Shown here in pieces: positions 18,083 through 28,093 of a stretch of DNA of 64,000 nt. The DNA comes from Chloroflexi bacterium 54-19. GTDB lineage: Bacteria; Chloroflexota; Chloroflexia; Chloroheliales; Chloroheliaceae. A program made the translations under genes and the position numbers. The stretch spans positions 218,893 to 282,892 of the forward strand of contig MKTJ01000036.1 of the NCBI GenBank assembly GCA_001898225.1, written 5' to 3'. The first letter of the stretch is position 1. Every line of letters begins with the position of its first letter. Below the pieces are notes generated by a model. It did no database searches, had not been told where the DNA came from, and was given only the letters and a program-made list of their open reading frames with translations.

Positions 18083-19165
18083 CTAAACCCTTGAAAGGGA
18101 AGATACATTGAGCATTTTTTTGAGTTTCTCCGCAAGAAGTTCGGGGGAAATATAAAAATTGGAGTTCTGACTGCTCTTAAACTCCGGTTCTCCGGCTAAA
18201 TCATCCCAGTCGTAACCCTGCACCCTACAAATTGCCTTGAAATCAGGGCTAATATAGCCCTCGCAATGCAGCTCTAGAACGGATAAAGGGGCATCCTGCC
18301 GGAAAATAATATTGGTGAGACCGGCCCCGTGAATACCTACAAGGTATCTCGTCTTGTTGAAAATCTTCATTTGCTCGGACACAGGTAATTTCGAAGTGTC
18401 CACGACCTTGAAACCATAGTCGCGGAGTACCGTCATAACCTCGTCGTTGTTCAGTATTCGCCTGGTGGCGGAAGTGCCCCTGGTCAGAAAGATTTTCTCG
18501 TTGAAGGCATGCTGGTCACCCGGTAAATCCAATCGTTGAAGTAAATAATCCGCGATAAACTTATGCCCCACTTTCTGGCAACAATAAATTATCTCGTCTG
18601 CCAGGACATAAGAATTATCCTGGATGATCCAATTCCTATTTTTGAATTCGCCGCTGTTAATAATCTCTTTGACGAAAGGTAATTCCATGGCGTATCTTCC
18701 CAGGACAATGGGGATAGAAGGGTCAATGTTCAGGGAGTCGATCAGGCTCAATTTTCCCAAAACATCAAAAAAAAAATGGTAATAATTCCATTCCCATAAA
18801 TATCTCAGGGAGATGACTTTGGGATATTTTACAATTTTCGGATATTGCTCTTTAGGAGCCTTAAAACCTTCAAGAGGAGAAGGTAGACCAAACCGCCAGG
18901 ATATCAGGGTAGAGGCCGCCCCGCGGGGTAAAGAATTCTCGATAATAACCCCTTTTTTGGTGATAATGTAACCCCATTTCGGCTCAATATAAGCCGGTTC
19001 CTTACATATTTTTACGAATTCAAAAAACCCTGGCTCATATTCGGCCTTCCGAGAAAAGACGGTTTCAATTTGAGGACGGGGTTTAGATTTTTTGATTAGC
19101 TCCCAGGTACCCTTGTAAATGACTTTTTTTGACTTATTTATTAACGCCGCCATTTCATTCTCCAA
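18083..19165 (-). CDS. Family 61-type (DUF563) glycosyltransferase
   Basis: PSIPIVLGRYAMELPFVKEIINS, KIFLTRGTSATRRILNNDEVMTVLRDYGFKVVDTSKLPVSEQMKIFNKTRYLVGIHGAGLTNIIFR. Confidence 0.88.
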   Translation of the reverse strand: MENEMAALINKSKKVIYKGTWELIKKSKPRPQIETVFSRKAEYEPGFFEFVKICKEPAYIEPKWGYIITKKGVIIENSLPRGAASTLISWRFGLPSPLEGFKAPKEQYPKIVKYPKVISLRYLWEWNYYHFFFDVLGKLSLIDSLNIDPSIPIVLGRYAMELPFVKEIINSGEFKNRNWIIQDNSYVLADEIIYCCQKVGHKFIADYLLQRLDLPGDQHAFNEKIFLTRGTSATRRILNNDEVMTVLRDYGFKVVDTSKLPVSEQMKIFNKTRYLVGIHGAGLTNIIFRQDAPLSVLELHCEGYISPDFKAICRVQGYDWDDLAGEPEFKSSQNSNFYISPELLAEKLKKMLNVSSLSRV

Positions 19166-19764
19166 TTACACACATTTAAAAAACTGTAAATTTTACTCAA
19201 CCAGAATGTTGAGGAATCACCCTTTAGAAAGGGACAACCCCAGAAAATTAATAAAAACTTCTAGATTTGATGGGAATTGAAACTGCCAGAAACCTGGGAA
19301 ACCCCTAAAAGCCTTATTTCAAATTGACATATAATCTTTTATTCAACCAGTCAAGCGAGCACGATCCAAAAGGGTTGTTAAAAGATTAAATAGAAGGTAT
19401 CAACCCCAATAAGATTATTTTCAAGATTAATTTTGCACAGTGAAAGAAACCTGTTTGCTATTTGATTGGCAATATGGGCCAGTCTTGTCTCAGGAAATTA
19501 AGTTAATACATGCTGCCTTAGACATGGATTAATCTAATTTTAACTTGAAATTATATTAGAGTCAATAGTAATTTTAAGAGATTCCTTATAATAACCGGAT
19601 AGAATTGAAGGGTTACGGTTTTAAATGGGGATATATTTATACTAACCTTAGCCCTTCTTGAAGAAACGGGGGAGATAACCAGAAACACCTCATATTCTAC
19701 CTTTGAACCATGGAAAACTTTTAATCATTTAAGTGATTTTGGAGAAAATAAAGAAGTAACAAAA

Positions 19765-19797
19765 AAGCTAAAGGTTACTCGCCATTTCCTTTAGCTT
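19765..19797 (-). terminator. Terminator downstream of tpiA
   Basis: AAGCTAAAGG-N13-CCTTTAGCTT; on the minus strand followed by a T tract. Confidence 0.75.
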
Positions 19798-19855
19798 CTC
19801 TTTTTATATAACGGTTAAATTAGTAATTAATTTTTACCCGGTTTTGGGGAAAATG

Positions 19856-20677
19856 TTATTTCTTTTTAGCGAGACATTCCTGCGTCCGAGCTACAATTTT
19901 AACAAAATCCCCGGCCTTTAGACTGGCCCCCCCGACCAAGGCCCCGTCAATATCGGACTGGGACATAAATTCGCTGATATTATCGGGGGTAACACTCCCG
20001 CCATACTGGATCCGCACCCGGTCGCCCACCGACTGGTCATAAAGGCGCGCCACGGTCTGGCGGATAAACTTGCAAACATCATTGGCGACTTCGCCCGAGG
20101 CGGCCCGTCCGGTCCCGATAGCCCAGAGCGGTTCGTAGGCGATAACAATGCCGCTGGCGTCGTAGGAGTTTACTTCCCGCAGGGCAATCTCAACCTGAAG
20201 ACCGATAATTTCTTCGGTCAGGCCCGCCTCGCGCTGAGCCAGGTTTTCACCAACCGCGATTATAGGGGTCAGGTCGTATTTGAGGGCAGCCTTAACCTTG
20301 AGGTTTATATCCTCGTTGGTTTCGTGGAAATAACCGCGCCGTTCGCTGTGCCCCAGTATAACGTAGTCACAAACTTCCCGGAGCATCAGGGGTGAAATCT
20401 CCCCGGTAAAGGCCCCGTTGTCCTTGAAATACATGTTCTGCGCGCCAAGCTTGACCTCGGTATCCTCGATCAGTTCCATGGCCGGGAATAGGGCAATAAA
20501 CGGCGGGCAAATCACCGTTTCCACTTCTTCGTAGGCGTTCAGGTCGTCCAGCATTTCGTCAATCAGGGCCAGCGACTCGTCCACGGTCTTATTCATCTTC
20601 CAGTTCCCGGCAATAAGTGGGATGCGCTGGACGGGGGGCGGGGGCGGAGCATTATTACCCCGGTTAATCTGCACCAT
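19856..20677 (-). CDS. tpiA: Triosephosphate isomerase
   Basis: IAGNWKMNKTVDES, VILGHSERRGYFHETNEDIN, IAYEPLWAIGTGRAAS, IQYGGSVTPDN. Confidence 0.97.
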   Translation of the reverse strand: MVQINRGNNAPPPPPVQRIPLIAGNWKMNKTVDESLALIDEMLDDLNAYEEVETVICPPFIALFPAMELIEDTEVKLGAQNMYFKDNGAFTGEISPLMLREVCDYVILGHSERRGYFHETNEDINLKVKAALKYDLTPIIAVGENLAQREAGLTEEIIGLQVEIALREVNSYDASGIVIAYEPLWAIGTGRAASGEVANDVCKFIRQTVARLYDQSVGDRVRIQYGGSVTPDNISEFMSQSDIDGALVGGASLKAGDFVKIVARTQECLAKKK

Positions 20678-20851
20678 TTCTAAAATCTCTCCTCATAATT
20701 TTTAGCTCTCTTGCGAGCTTCTTTAGCGTAACTTATAAAAAATTTCGCCTGATAAACTTCCCAGGGTAAAAAACTTATCACCAAAAAGTGAATTTCCGGG
20801 TTTATAGCGCCAAACAGGCAGCTTTTACGGGTTGCCATTTACCCGCCCAAC

Positions 20852-23110
20852 CTACTGCGCCGGGGCAGCAGTCGGTGTGCTAAAATTAAAGTTGACCGGG
20901 ACCAGTCCATCGGTCTTGACGGTTACGGTCGGCCCAGGCTGGTTATTGACCAGTATGGTAATCCATTTGCCGCCCCGCTCCTGCCAGCTAAAGTAGTAAG
21001 TCCGGCCCGGATTCAGCTTTATCACGAAACCGCCATCGGGGGCCGTATCAAACCCTTTGACCTCACCTTTCGCCGCGATACCCTCCTTGCGGCCCTGGCA
21101 ATCGGGGTCGTTATCGGGGGTGGAGGCTGTACACAGCTTGAAATCGGTCGAGAACTGGACCGGGCGACTGCCAAGCGGTTGGCCCTGGTTGTTGGTAATC
21201 TTGCCCGTCATGGTAATCTGGGCGTTCAACAAATCCCTGGCCTGGCTGTTGTAGTCCGACTTGGGATAATTGGTCGTGATGCTTATCAGCAGGGTTCGAG
21301 CTTCAGTCAGCTTGTTCAGGTCGGTTATGACCGTATCGCCCTGGCGGCCCTGTGAAATTAACTGGTTACTCAGGGTAAACATCGCTTTCGGGGCAATCGT
21401 AGCCAGGCTTTTGCCACTGGCGCTATCCTTGAAAAGCGGGTCGGCGGCCAGGTCGTTGTAGACCTTGATAGCACCTTCGAGGTCATTCTTGGCCTCGGCA
21501 TCGGTACCCCGTTTGAGCAGGATACTCCCGCCCGCATCCAATGCCAGGGGACGAGTGGCCGCGTCAAAGATATTATTCTGCAAACCTTCTTTGTAAATTT
21601 CCAGGGCGCGGTCGGGGTTGTTGGCCTGTTCGGTTTGCTGGCCCCACTTGTAGTAACTGCTCGAAATTTCGGTCTTGGCCGTATTAATCTCGTCCTGGCT
21701 AAAATACTGGGTGTTAAGACCATCCCGGAAAAGGGCAATCGCACTCGGATAGTCGGCCTTTTGCTCGGCAGTCTGGGCCTGAGAGAGATATATCTTACCC
21801 AGGCTGGCTTTTGGCCTGGCATCGTTGAACGAGTATTTCTGGTTTAAATCGAAAGCCTGTTTGAAACGGTTCTTGGCGTCGTCGAAACTGCTGCGGGCTT
21901 GCAGGTCGTTGCCATACTCGATATAGCTATTCAAAAGGGCCTTCGCGATAACATTCCCGCTATCCTTGGAGCCGTAGGTCTTGAGAGCACCTTCCAACCG
22001 GTTGACCGCTTCGTCGTACTTACCTGCTGTGATAAGCTGCGGGGCCAGTTTGCCAAAGTTATCAATAATTTCGGGCGTGACCGAATCAACCTTCTTGGGG
22101 TCATAGCTGGCGTACCGCGATTCAGCCTTTTCCAGGAGAGTTAAAGCCTGATCGTAGTCAAGGTTAGTCGTGGCCTGGCGGCTCCATTCCAGGTAATTCT
22201 GAGCCATCCGGCTTTCCAGTTCAGAGAGCGATTGCGGCGTGCCATCCAGGTATTTTAGAGAAATCTTCTGGTAAAGGGCGTCGAGGTCTTCAAACTTGTT
22301 CTGGTTTTTGAGGTCTTCGGCCTGGCGGTAGAGAATATTCCGTACGCCTGACTTGGCCTGGTTTGCCAGGGATTCCGAGGGTTGGGCGTTGATAGCCGAG
22401 TCGTACTTGGAAAGCATGTCATTATCCAGGCTGGCGCGCTGGTCGGCGGTAAACGTCGAATAAAGCCGGGCGTTATCGGTATCGAGCTTGTCGGCCCAGG
22501 CCAGGTAAGCCTTGGCGCGGGCATCGGGAACCTGGACTTCAAAGCCGTTCGGTTTGAGTTCCGGGCTGATAACCTGGGCGTACTGGTCGAGGGCTTTCTG
22601 ATAATCCCCCGCTGCGGTCAACTGGTTGCCGTACAAAAGATAGGATTCGGGCAACTCCTTGTGAAAATAAGTTGCTTCGTTGGTCAGGCGATATTCGGTG
22701 ATGGCCCGGTCGTAGTTCTGCTGCTGAAAAGCCTGGTTTGCCTGGCTGGCATGGGCGGTGTTGGAAAAGATAGGCGCGGCCCCGGCCAGGGCGGCCCCCG
22801 CCAGCAATAGCAACGCCACCGAAACCCAGCCCAACCCCAGGAAAGCCTTACCCCGGCGGGCGGCGATACCCAACCCGATCAGCACAGCTAACCCGGCAGC
22901 GATCCAGCCAAAATAACTAAAGGTGCTCAGCACCCCCGCTACATCGTCAGTCGCAATGACCGCCGAAACGGCCACGAAAAAACCGAGCACGAGCAACGCC
23001 ACCAGGAATACGGGGGCGTTGGAGGGTTTGCGACGGGCGGGCCGGATAGTCGAAGATGAACCTTTTGAGCCAGCAGAAGACGAGCCTTTCGGCGGTGAAA
23101 CAGTTGCCAT
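20852..23110 (-). CDS. Membrane-anchored TPR protein with C-terminal carboxypeptidase-regulatory-like domain
   Basis: Two N-terminal TM segments, repeated helical TPR-like pattern, C-terminal TMTGKITNNQGQPLGSRPVQFS...DGGFVIKLNPGRTYYFSW. Confidence 0.7.
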   Translation of the reverse strand: MATVSPPKGSSSAGSKGSSSTIRPARRKPSNAPVFLVALLVLGFFVAVSAVIATDDVAGVLSTFSYFGWIAAGLAVLIGLGIAARRGKAFLGLGWVSVALLLLAGAALAGAAPIFSNTAHASQANQAFQQQNYDRAITEYRLTNEATYFHKELPESYLLYGNQLTAAGDYQKALDQYAQVISPELKPNGFEVQVPDARAKAYLAWADKLDTDNARLYSTFTADQRASLDNDMLSKYDSAINAQPSESLANQAKSGVRNILYRQAEDLKNQNKFEDLDALYQKISLKYLDGTPQSLSELESRMAQNYLEWSRQATTNLDYDQALTLLEKAESRYASYDPKKVDSVTPEIIDNFGKLAPQLITAGKYDEAVNRLEGALKTYGSKDSGNVIAKALLNSYIEYGNDLQARSSFDDAKNRFKQAFDLNQKYSFNDARPKASLGKIYLSQAQTAEQKADYPSAIALFRDGLNTQYFSQDEINTAKTEISSSYYKWGQQTEQANNPDRALEIYKEGLQNNIFDAATRPLALDAGGSILLKRGTDAEAKNDLEGAIKVYNDLAADPLFKDSASGKSLATIAPKAMFTLSNQLISQGRQGDTVITDLNKLTEARTLLISITTNYPKSDYNSQARDLLNAQITMTGKITNNQGQPLGSRPVQFSTDFKLCTASTPDNDPDCQGRKEGIAAKGEVKGFDTAPDGGFVIKLNPGRTYYFSWQERGGKWITILVNNQPGPTVTVKTDGLVPVNFNFSTPTAAPAQ

Positions 23111-23155
23111 TAAACCAAAAATCCCTGGAATTAACTTGTATTACTCTTAAAACAA

Positions 23156-23198
23156 AAAATAGCGGAACCCCTTTCGCTCAAAGGGTTCGCGCTATTTT
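23156..23198 (-). terminator. Terminator downstream of FAD-oxidoreductase gene
   Basis: AAAATAGCG-GAACCC...GGGTTCGCGCTATTTT hairpin with A/T flanks. Confidence 0.5.
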
Positions 23199-23223
23199 AA
23201 CAAACCTGGCCCGATTGAACAAC

Positions 23224-24495
23224 CTAACCCTTGAGAATCAAACGGGCGGCTTTCTCGCCACTAATCATGGTGGCGTTGATACTGCTGGCCTCGGTGAATT
23301 CGGCGGCGAAAAATAGACCCGGTTGTCCGGAACGGTTGGCGGGTAGAGTCGGGTGAATACCGGGCGGCTGGGCGAATTGGCCATACGGAATCCGGTAGAG
23401 GGCCAGCGGTTTGTAACCTTCCAGGGCCGTTTCGGCGCGAGTATCACCTTTGAAAATACGCTTTAAATCAGCCAGCCCTTTTTGATAAAGAATTTCGTCA
23501 CTTTCATCAGGCACACCCAGGACGGTGCAGGAGAGCAGATGCTGACCGGAGGGGGCGTGTTCGGGTGAAATGTTACTAACCAGTACGAGATTATTGATAA
23601 AAGGGTCCGGGTTCGCATTGAGGACCAGTTTTTTGCCTGGATAAAGTGGAGCCGACCCGCGATAATAAAGATTGATGGTGCTGGTCCGGCCCTCGGGCAT
23701 GGGTAGCCCGGTCAGGCGGGCCGCTTCCGGTGCGGGGGTCGAAATGACCACGACATCCCCCGTTACCATCTCACCGTCTGCCAGTTTGGCCCCGGTATAA
23801 CGTCCCGCGTTATCCTTTACCAGTTCGCCCACTTTTGAATTGAGGCGGATTGCCTCCCGGTTGAACAGTTCGGCGGCAATTTGCTCCGGTATCCGGCTCA
23901 TCCCGGCGGCAGGGATAGTCGTCCGACCCTGGCTGAGCATCTTGAAGTCAAACTTAAAAGCTTTCGCGCTGGTCGTGAGACTATCGTCCAAATAAACCCC
24001 ACCAAAGAAAGGCCGCACAAAATTATTGATATATTTGTCGGAAAAACCCTTTTGCCTGAGAAATTGGGCGGTGGTGGTATCCGGCCCGGCAATAGTGGCG
24101 CCGATAGTCTGGCGGACCAGGTTGGCTGCCAGGAGTCCGGTCTTGATTTTATCGCCTAGGGTCACGACCGGGGCCAGGGCCGAAGGCACCGCCGTCAGGG
24201 GGTCGCGCAACGGGTCGCTCAGGGTAAAGCGCTGATCATCTTTAGCGATAATCGCTCCGGGGTCAAAGGTTTGTAAATCAAGTTGAGCAAAGTCCAACTG
24301 GCGTCTGGCGGCAGGGTAGGCTGTAAACAAGACCTGGAAGCCGCGTTCCAGGATAAACCCGTCCACTTTATCGGAGCGGACCCGGCCACCGACGCCATCG
24401 CTTGCTTCCAGAATTTCGACGGTATGTCCAGCTCGTTGAAGTATCCGCCCACACACCAGGCCACCTAACCCGGCCCCCACAATTACAATTTTCAA
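23224..24495 (-). CDS. NAD(P)/FAD-dependent oxidoreductase (amine oxidase/phytoene desaturase-like)
   Basis: KIVIVGAGLGGLVCGRILQRAGHTVEILEASDGVGGRVRSD Rossmann motif; C-terminal GLFFAAEFTEASSINATMISGEKAARLIL. Confidence 0.88.
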   Translation of the reverse strand: MKIVIVGAGLGGLVCGRILQRAGHTVEILEASDGVGGRVRSDKVDGFILERGFQVLFTAYPAARRQLDFAQLDLQTFDPGAIIAKDDQRFTLSDPLRDPLTAVPSALAPVVTLGDKIKTGLLAANLVRQTIGATIAGPDTTTAQFLRQKGFSDKYINNFVRPFFGGVYLDDSLTTSAKAFKFDFKMLSQGRTTIPAAGMSRIPEQIAAELFNREAIRLNSKVGELVKDNAGRYTGAKLADGEMVTGDVVVISTPAPEAARLTGLPMPEGRTSTINLYYRGSAPLYPGKKLVLNANPDPFINNLVLVSNISPEHAPSGQHLLSCTVLGVPDESDEILYQKGLADLKRIFKGDTRAETALEGYKPLALYRIPYGQFAQPPGIHPTLPANRSGQPGLFFAAEFTEASSINATMISGEKAARLILKG

Positions 24496-24887
24496 GTTTC
24501 CTTTTCCTGTTCTTAAATCTCTATTACTGATCAGTTGTACATTGAATCGAGATTCCTCGCCAAAATCGCACTCGGAGAGCGAAACAAATTAGCAAGCCTC
24601 CCCATCAAATCTAATAAGCAAGCTCTGGGCCAATTATACCTTTAGCAAACCTGGGAAGAATAAAATTTTGGGGGTAAGTGGTTTAAGGCTTTGTGATTTT
24701 TAACAACTTTTATTATTTTTATTGCAATATCAATAATATGTGATATTATAGCAATAAATATTAATATTAGTCATTCCGATATTGAAAATCTTAAGTCCCT
24801 GTTTGCCAGGTATCGGCTTTCTTTGGTTTTGCCCGAAATTCTGCTTCTCGAAAGCCGGACCGGTAGAGAAAAAGTGTGGTTAATGTG

Positions 24888-26168
24888 ATGGAGATTTCGA
24901 CAACTTCAACGGCACCAACCTCCCGAATCCCGGTTATCGCCCTTTTCACCGCCAACGCGATTTCGGCCATCGGCAACCGCATGACCCAACTTGCAATTCC
25001 CTGGTTTGTACTGGAAACCACCGGCAGCGCCGCCAAGACCGGCTTGGTGGCCTTCTTTGTCATCCTGCCAACCATTTTTGCCGCTTTTGTGGGCGGGCCG
25101 TTAATTGACAAACTGGGCTTCCGGCCATCCAGTATTGTGTCCGACCTTATCTGCACCGTAACTATTGGGGCGGTTCCACTGCTACATTCTTTCGGTCTGC
25201 TGGAATTCTGGGTGCTACTGGCCCTGGTCTTTACTTCCAGCCTGGTTGAGGTGCCAGGTGCCACTGCCCGGATAGCTATCCTGCCGGAACTGGCCGCGCG
25301 GGCCAACCTCTCTAACGAAAAGGCCGGTTCGTTTGAGCAGGCCACCGGGCAAGGGGCGGCCCTCGTGGGAGCGCCGCTGGCCGGGTTGCTGATAGCCTGG
25401 TTGGGAGCAAGCCAGGTCTTGTGGCTGGACGCGGCCACTTTTGCCATCTCGGCGGGGCTGGTGCTGCTTTTCGTGCCGAGAACCAAAACCCAGCCCGCCG
25501 AAAAGACTGAGGAAGAAAAACCCGGCCACTGGCTTGAGGGTGTGCTGGACGGTTTCAAGTTTATCTGGAACGACCGCCTGTTCCGTTACATTATGATCGT
25601 TGCCCTCTTTATCAATATGCTGGAAAGCGCCAAGTACAGCGTAATCATGCCTTACTATACCCAGACCTTTTTCGGGCAGGCGCTTGACCTAGGCCTGCTG
25701 GTCGCGGTAAGCGGGGGCGGGTCGGTAGCCGGGGCGCTTATCTTCGGGGCCTTCAGCGAAAGGCTGCCCAAGCGCATCTTTATTCTTTTAGGTCTGGTAA
25801 TTATGGGTCTGCAATACCTGGCCCTGGCCGCGGTGCCACCTTTCTGGGTGCTGCTGGTTGTTTTCGGCCTGACAGGACTGGCGGAGGGCCCGATTAACCC
25901 GATAATGATTGCGGTTGCCTTCAACCGGGCCCCACCCAGCAAAATGGGCCGGGTTTTTGGCACAATTACAGCCGGGACCCAATTGATAACCCCGTTCGGG
26001 GTACTGGCAGCGGGGTTTATCCTTGAGCAACTTGATCTCCGGTTGTTGCTCCTGGTGATGGGGATAATTTTTATGGTCATAACCTCCACTATGTTTCTAA
26101 ACCGCTATCTTCGCGAGCTTGATGCTATAAAAGGCGCTCCGCAAGCCTCGCCTGGCGCTGAAAATTAA
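24888..26168 (+). CDS. MFS transporter (copy 1 of tandem pair)
   Basis: Multiple TM segments; VIALFTANAISAIGNRMTQLAIPWFVLETTGSAAKTGLVAFFVILPTIFAAF. ORF also opens at 24876. Confidence 0.88.
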   Translation: MEISTTSTAPTSRIPVIALFTANAISAIGNRMTQLAIPWFVLETTGSAAKTGLVAFFVILPTIFAAFVGGPLIDKLGFRPSSIVSDLICTVTIGAVPLLHSFGLLEFWVLLALVFTSSLVEVPGATARIAILPELAARANLSNEKAGSFEQATGQGAALVGAPLAGLLIAWLGASQVLWLDAATFAISAGLVLLFVPRTKTQPAEKTEEEKPGHWLEGVLDGFKFIWNDRLFRYIMIVALFINMLESAKYSVIMPYYTQTFFGQALDLGLLVAVSGGGSVAGALIFGAFSERLPKRIFILLGLVIMGLQYLALAAVPPFWVLLVVFGLTGLAEGPINPIMIAVAFNRAPPSKMGRVFGTITAGTQLITPFGVLAAGFILEQLDLRLLLLVMGIIFMVITSTMFLNRYLRELDAIKGAPQASPGAEN

Positions 26169-26193
26169 TCCACCTGAAAAGGACCCTGGCCTG

Positions 26194-27474
26194 ATGGAAA
26201 ATTTAGTAGCCACCAAAAGCAAAGACGAAATTTTACAGCCACCCGCCCGTCTGCCGGTAATCGCCCTGTTTACGGCGAACGCGGTTTCCTCGGTTGGCAC
26301 CGTAATGACCCAACTTGCCCTGCCCTGGTTTGTCTTACAAACCACCGGGAGCGCCGCTAAAACGGGCCTGGTTTCCTTTTTTGTAATCATACCTACGATT
26401 TTTGCGGCTTTCATAGGCGGAACCCTGGTGGACCGGATGGGCTTCCGGCGGTCGAGCATTCTGGCCGATTGGGCTTGTACCCTCACGATAGCCCTGATAC
26501 CCCTTCTTTATGCCGCCGGGATGCTCGAATTCTGGGCTTTGCTGGTGCTGGTCTTTTTCACCAGCCTGTTCGATACCCCCGGCGTGACGGCCCGGACCGC
26601 CCTGCTGCCCGTTTTGGCCGTAAAAGCTAACATGACCTTTGAGCAGGCCAGCACCGGTTCGCAGGTAATCAACCGGGTTTCTCGTCTCATTGGCGCACCT
26701 CTGGCCGGGTTACTTATCGCTATTTTTGGAGCGACCCAGGTCCTGTGGATTGACGCTTCGACCTTTGCTTTCTCGGCCCTGCTCATTATGCTGACCGTTC
26801 CGGCGGTGCGTAATCAATCCAAAGAGAAAGAAGAAAAGGAAAAGACCTCTTTCTGGGAGGAATTGCGCGAGGGAATTACCTTCCTCTGGCATGATCGCCT
26901 GATGAGGATGGTTATTATGGTCGTGATGGTTACAAATATGCTGGACGGGGCTGTCTTCGGGGTGGTGTTGCCTTTTTACGCCAAGAATTTTCTCGGCGCA
27001 GCGCTCGACCTGGGGTTACTTCTGGCAGCCAACGGCGGAGGCGCGGTAATAGGCGCTTTAATCTTTGGGGCGTTCAGCCAGAAATTACCTCAACGCTACC
27101 TTTTCGTCTATGGTTTGATGTTTGCCAGCCTGGAATTTTTCTCCCTGGCCCTGATGCCTCCGTACTGGGTGCTGATAGTCTGTTTCCTGCTGGTGGGAAT
27201 AATGGTTGGACCTATCAACCCGATTATTGTCGCGGTTATGTACGCCCGCATCCCTGAAAAAAACCTGGGTAAAACAATCGGGGTGGTGGCCGGGGCGGTA
27301 AATGTCGTAACTCCTGTTGGGGTCCTTATAGCCGGGTTACTACTCGACCAGGTAAACATCCAGGTGCTGCTTGCTGTGACCGGGATACTCTATGTAGGAA
27401 CAACCTCGGTCCTGGCCTTTAGCCGCGCGGTACGCCAGATTGACCAAAAAGCCGTGACTGTTAAGGCGAACTAA
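26194..27474 (+). CDS. MFS transporter (copy 2 of tandem pair)
   Basis: VIALFTANAVSSVGTVMTQLALPWFVLQTTGSAAKTGLVSFFVIIPTIFAAFIGG; paralog of the preceding gene. Confidence 0.9.
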   Translation: MENLVATKSKDEILQPPARLPVIALFTANAVSSVGTVMTQLALPWFVLQTTGSAAKTGLVSFFVIIPTIFAAFIGGTLVDRMGFRRSSILADWACTLTIALIPLLYAAGMLEFWALLVLVFFTSLFDTPGVTARTALLPVLAVKANMTFEQASTGSQVINRVSRLIGAPLAGLLIAIFGATQVLWIDASTFAFSALLIMLTVPAVRNQSKEKEEKEKTSFWEELREGITFLWHDRLMRMVIMVVMVTNMLDGAVFGVVLPFYAKNFLGAALDLGLLLAANGGGAVIGALIFGAFSQKLPQRYLFVYGLMFASLEFFSLALMPPYWVLIVCFLLVGIMVGPINPIIVAVMYARIPEKNLGKTIGVVAGAVNVVTPVGVLIAGLLLDQVNIQVLLAVTGILYVGTTSVLAFSRAVRQIDQKAVTVKAN

Positions 27475-27498
27475 AAAGGACCGGAAGGATTATCGGGT

Positions 27499-27891
27499 TC
27501 AGTTAGCGGCAGGAGTACCAGCCCCGGTTTGCCCATCATAACGCTCCTGGGCATCAATCAGGGCGGTAAGGTTTTGACGGGACCAACTCAGGATGGCGGC
27601 TATCGGTTCTTGCATGGTTTGTCCCAGCGGGGTTAACTCGTATTCCACCCTGGGCGGCACTTCCGCGTAGACGGTCCGTTTTACCAGGCCGTTTCGTTCC
27701 AATTCCCGCAAGGTTTGCGTCAGCATCTTCTGAGATAGGCCAGTTATATGGCGTTGAAGGAACACAAAGCGGCGCGGTCCCCCTTTTAATAGATGCATCA
27801 CCAGGATAGACCACTTATTAGAAAGTAAATCCACCACCTGCCGGTATGGACATGTGGACCCCAAAATGGGGCTATTTGAAATAGTATCCAT
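27499..27891 (-). CDS. HxlR-family transcriptional regulator
   Basis: CPYRQVVDLLSNKWSILVMHLLKGGPRRFVFLQRHITGLSQKMLTQTLRELERNGLVKRTVYAEVPPRVEYELTPLG. Confidence 0.95.
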   Translation of the reverse strand: MDTISNSPILGSTCPYRQVVDLLSNKWSILVMHLLKGGPRRFVFLQRHITGLSQKMLTQTLRELERNGLVKRTVYAEVPPRVEYELTPLGQTMQEPIAAILSWSRQNLTALIDAQERYDGQTGAGTPAAN

Positions 27892-28093
27892 TAGTAACTT
27901 TCGGGTAGCAATACCACTTTAAAGTGCCATATTGTGTTTTGAATAAATCTTTTTTATCATAATTTCTATCATAGAAACCGCCAGAGATATTGTCAAACCC
28001 TCTCTTATCTTTTCGGGATAAGGGAGTGGATTTTAATTTGCCTGAATCAGGCGACAAAGTTCTATGAATAGATAAAAAGGAGCATTTTATATA

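Noticed and set aside
25975-25990. TGGCACAATTACAGCC as a further -24/-12 site
   Set aside because: -12 lacks TT, internal to an MFS gene, not upstream of a start.
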